Shown here one piece after another: positions 61,569 to 64,000 of a stretch of 64,000 bases of DNA (its first letter is position 1; every line of letters begins with the position of its first letter). Below the pieces are notes generated by a model. That model did not search any database. It worked only from the letters and a program-made list of their open reading frames with translations, and had not been told where the DNA came from. The translations under genes and the position numbers were made by a program. The DNA is from Xanthomonas euroxanthea (GTDB taxonomy: Bacteria; Pseudomonadota; Gammaproteobacteria; Xanthomonadales; Xanthomonadaceae): positions 62,001 through 126,000 of the forward strand of contig NZ_UIHB01000004.1 in assembly GCF_900476395.1 (NCBI RefSeq), in the 5' to 3' direction.

Positions 61569-62555
61569 ATGTCCCGCCGCATCGTCCCGTTCATGCTTGG
61601 CCTGCTGCTGGCGGCAATGACCACCACCGCCAGCGCGGCTCCCATCGTCTACGGCGTCAACGCCCACGACAGCCGCTCCGCCTACCCGATCGCCCAGGCC
61701 GAGGCCCGCTTCAAGCTGCTGGCCGCGCGCAATCTGCGCAGCTACCGCTTCGATGTGGACCCGCGCGATTACGCCACGCTGGATGCGCTGGTCCCGCTGG
61801 CGCGCAAGTACGGCATCACGCTGCGCCCGATGGTGTACCCGATGTCGCGCGAGATCGGGTACCAGCTGGCGCGTCGCTATGCGGCCAACATCAAGGTCTG
61901 GGAGATCGGCAACGAACAGGATCTGGTGCGCGCCGAGGCCGATGCCCGCATCGCGGCGATGACCACGATGTACCTGGGCATGCGCCAGGCCTCCAACGAA
62001 CTGGGCGCCGGCCTGCGCTTCAACATCAACATCACCGCCTGCAACAGCGACGACCACAGCGCCAACGCACGCTGCCCGGGTGACCGCAATGGCTCGCTGT
62101 GGTTCCTGGCCAAGGCCAAGGCGGCCGGCTTCAACTTCGACCACATCAGCTTCCATTACTACGCCTTCCACCAGGACGCCGGCTACTGGAGCACGTTGTA
62201 TCTGGGCCAGCTGCGCACCGCCGCGCAGACCTACAAGACGCCGGTGTTCTTCAACGAGCTGAACTGTGCGGAGATCTACACCGGCAATACCACCGGCGGT
62301 GCGGAAGGCGACCGCGGCTGCTACGACAGCCTGGCGCAGCTGCTGCGCAACGTGCGCGACAACTACGCCGACGTGGTGTCCGAGGTGAACGTCTACGAAT
62401 TGCTGGACCAGACCAGCATCGAGGGCGCCGAAGGTCATTTCGGCCTGATGTACGACCTGACGCGGCCCAAGCCGACCCTGGACCTGCTCACCCGCTTCGC
62501 CCAGGCGCCGGCCGCCGCGGCAGTGGCTGGCGCACCGGGCTACCGACCGCAATAG
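61569..62555 (+). CDS. Secreted clan-A glycoside hydrolase-like protein
   Basis: A 328-residue exported protein with signal peptide (MSRRIVPFMLGLLLAAMTTT, cleavage near ASAAP). The body is a (beta/alpha)8 barrel like GH39/GH5-type enzymes: SYRFDVDPRDYATLDALVP near the start, KVWEIGNEQDL giving the acid/base Glu (NE pair), FDHISFHYYAFHQD in the middle and PVFFNELNCAEIY supplying the nucleophile Glu candidate. Two cysteine-containing loops (ITACNSDDHSANARC; GDRGCYD) may form disulfides. The substrate (plant or bacterial polysaccharide) is not known. It is convergent with nadE, with a 9-base gap. Confidence 0.82.
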   Translation: MSRRIVPFMLGLLLAAMTTTASAAPIVYGVNAHDSRSAYPIAQAEARFKLLAARNLRSYRFDVDPRDYATLDALVPLARKYGITLRPMVYPMSREIGYQLARRYAANIKVWEIGNEQDLVRAEADARIAAMTTMYLGMRQASNELGAGLRFNINITACNSDDHSANARCPGDRNGSLWFLAKAKAAGFNFDHISFHYYAFHQDAGYWSTLYLGQLRTAAQTYKTPVFFNELNCAEIYTGNTTGGAEGDRGCYDSLAQLLRNVRDNYADVVSEVNVYELLDQTSIEGAEGHFGLMYDLTRPKPTLDLLTRFAQAPAAAAVAGAPGYRPQ

Positions 62556-62564
62556 CCAATCGGG

Positions 62565-64000
62565 CTACTGGCCAGAATACCCATTGGTGATCGGGTAACG
62601 CCGCTCGCGACCGAACGCACGCCGCGACACCTTCGGCCCGGGCGCGGCCTGGTGGCGCTTCCATTCGTTGAGCCGCACCAGCCGCAGCACGTGTTCCACC
62701 GTATCGGCGGCGTAGCCGGCCGCGACGATGTCGTCGCGCGACTGTTCCTGGTCGACGTAGCGATACAGGATCCCGTCCAGCACATCGTAGGGCGGCAGCG
62801 AATCCTGGTCGGTCTGGTTGTCGCGCAACTCGGCCGAGGGCGGGCGCGAAATCACCGCCGGCGGAATCACCGGCGCCCCGCCTACGGTATTGCGCCACTT
62901 GGCCAGGCCGAACACTTCGGTCTTGTAGAGGTCCTTGAGCGGGGCGTAGCCGCCGCACATGTCGCCGTAGATGGTGGCGTACCCCACCGCGTATTCGCTC
63001 TTGTTGCCGGTGGTCAGCAACAGCCCGCCGAACTTGTTGGACAGCGCCATCAGGATCACCCCGCGGCTGCGCGACTGCAGGTTCTCTTCGGTGATGTCCG
63101 GCTGGGTGCCTTCGAACATCGGCCCCAGCGCGGCAAGCAGCCCTTCGAACGCCGGCTCGATCGCGATGGTTTCCAGCTTGACGCCCAGCGCGCGGCATTG
63201 CTCGTCGGCCAGGTCGTTGGACAGATTGGCCGTGTAGCGCGACGGCAGCCGCACCGCGGTGACGTTGTCGCCGCCCAGCGCGTCGACTGCCATCGCCAGC
63301 ACCAGCGCCGAATCGATGCCGCCGGACAGGCCCAGCCAGACCTTGCTGAAACCGTTCTTGCGGCAATAGTCCTGCAGCCCGCGCACCACGGCGCGCCAGG
63401 CCAGCGCATCCATGCTTTCGTCGCCGTCGTCCACCCACACCACCGGAGTGAAGCTGCGCTCGCCGGCGGCGTAGTCCACCACCAGCCACTGATCGACGAA
63501 CGCGGCGGCGGCCGGATGCACGGTGCCGTCGCCATCGGCCACCACCGAGGCACCGTCGAACACCAGCGCATCCTGCCCGCCGACCACGTTGAGATAGGCA
63601 ATCGCCGCCCCGCTCTCACGGGTGCGCTCGGCCAGCAAGGCATCGCGCTGCGCATGCTTGCCGCGCTCGTAGGGCGAGGCGTTGGGCACCAGCACCAGCT
63701 CGGCGCCGGCCTGCACGGTCCTGGCCAACGGCTCGACAAACCAAAGGTCCTCGCAGATCACCAAGCCCACCTGCACGCCCTTGACCGTGACCACGCAGTC
63801 ATCGCCATCCGGGTCCACGTCGAAATAGCGGCGCTCGTCGAATACCGCGTAATTGGGCAGCTCGCGCTTGCGGTACGTCGCTTCGATGCGCCCGTCGCGC
63901 AACACGCTGGCGGCGTTGTAGACCACGCTGCCGGCACTCTGCGGCCAGCCGACCACCGCCACGACCCCGCGCGTGCTGGCGGCGATGCGCGCCAGCGCTT
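62565..64000 (-). CDS. nadE: Glutamine-dependent NAD+ synthetase (5' end beyond window)
   Basis: The last 478 or so residues of NadE, the final step of NAD synthesis. The N-terminal nitrilase-like glutaminase domain is partly present, with the Lys in YRKRELPNYAVFDE and the Cys in GLVICEDLWF. The synthetase domain starts with the P-loop LGLSGGIDSALVLAMA and continues with TTGNKSEYAVGYATIYGDM and the PPSAELRDNQTDQDSLPPYDVLD motif. The frame stays open to the window edge, so the true start is outside; the first ATG/GTG inside the window is not the start. Confidence 0.95.
   Translation of the reverse strand, partial: ALARIAASTRGVVAVVGWPQSAGSVVYNAASVLRDGRIEATYRKRELPNYAVFDERRYFDVDPDGDDCVVTVKGVQVGLVICEDLWFVEPLARTVQAGAELVLVPNASPYERGKHAQRDALLAERTRESGAAIAYLNVVGGQDALVFDGASVVADGDGTVHPAAAAFVDQWLVVDYAAGERSFTPVVWVDDGDESMDALAWRAVVRGLQDYCRKNGFSKVWLGLSGGIDSALVLAMAVDALGGDNVTAVRLPSRYTANLSNDLADEQCRALGVKLETIAIEPAFEGLLAALGPMFEGTQPDITEENLQSRSRGVILMALSNKFGGLLLTTGNKSEYAVGYATIYGDMCGGYAPLKDLYKTEVFGLAKWRNTVGGAPVIPPAVISRPPSAELRDNQTDQDSLPPYDVLDGILYRYVDQEQSRDDIVAAGYAADTVEHVLRLVRLNEWKRHQAAPGPKVSRRAFGRERRYPITNGYSGQ

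Overview
The window is a GC-rich chromosomal segment of a Xanthomonas species. Evidence for the genus: seven TonB-dependent receptor (TBDR) genes in 64 kb, a xanthoferrin (vibrioferrin-type siderophore) operon in the Xanthomonas xss/xsu arrangement, an XAC2610-like protein, and several palindromic intergenic repeat families of the kind common in xanthomonads. No tRNA, rRNA, CRISPR array, transposase or prophage gene was seen. One gene is cut at each end: a TBDR at the left and nadE at the right.

Layout. 1-6.6 kb: three paralogous TBDRs in tandem (the first partial) with a small VOC-fold gene between the first two. 6.8-10.2 kb: an orphan cytochrome P450 and a Kef/YbaL-type cation-proton antiporter. 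10.3-20.8 kb: the siderophore operon, opening with a Fur-box-like site. It encodes an HpcH/HpaI-fold protein resembling the SbnG citrate synthase, the receptor XsuA, an ATP-grasp ligase, NIS synthetase, MFS exporter, second NIS synthetase and PLP decarboxylase, mostly joined by 4-base overlaps. An AraC/GyrI regulator converges on it and overlaps its 3' end. 21.8-25.7 kb: a decayed cobalamin locus with riboswitch, intact btuB, a 3' stub of cobU, intact cobT and a broken cobC. 25.7-26.3 kb: non-coding DNA packed with hairpins. 26.3-30.4 kb: metY and clpB (the latter with a heat-shock-type promoter). 30.6-38.0 kb: a sulfonate or other organosulfur uptake unit on the minus strand (TBDR, flavin monooxygenase, aldo/keto reductase, SsuA-, SsuC- and SsuB-like proteins). 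38.2-40.3 kb: a GIY-YIG protein, a GST and a DUF3014 protein. 40.3-41.4 kb: a duplicated palindromic element and a hexanucleotide repeat. 41.4-45.8 kb: an LprI-type protein translationally coupled to an NCS2 permease, an XAC2610-related protein and a DUF3574 lipoprotein. 46.0-48.4 kb: a fourth TBDR of the left-end subfamily. 48.6-52.5 kb: otsB, a GH15 enzyme and otsA (trehalose). 53.1-55.6 kb: a membrane PQQ dehydrogenase. 56.2-58.1 kb: a chemoreceptor with a PAS-like domain. 58.4-64 kb: pgeF, rluD, bamD, a secreted clan-A glycosidase-like protein and nadE.

How the genes work together. The segment is dominated by outer-membrane uptake: iron by xanthoferrin, cobalamin by BtuB, an organosulfur compound through the ssu-like unit, and unknown substrates for the TBDR paralogues. 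The least ordinary points are the decayed cobalamin pathway kept beside a riboswitch-controlled receptor, the siderophore-dedicated citrate-synthase-like gene, the coupled LprI/NCS2 pair beside an XAC2610-like gene, and ATAACC/GGTTAT inverted repeats ahead of two TBDR genes.
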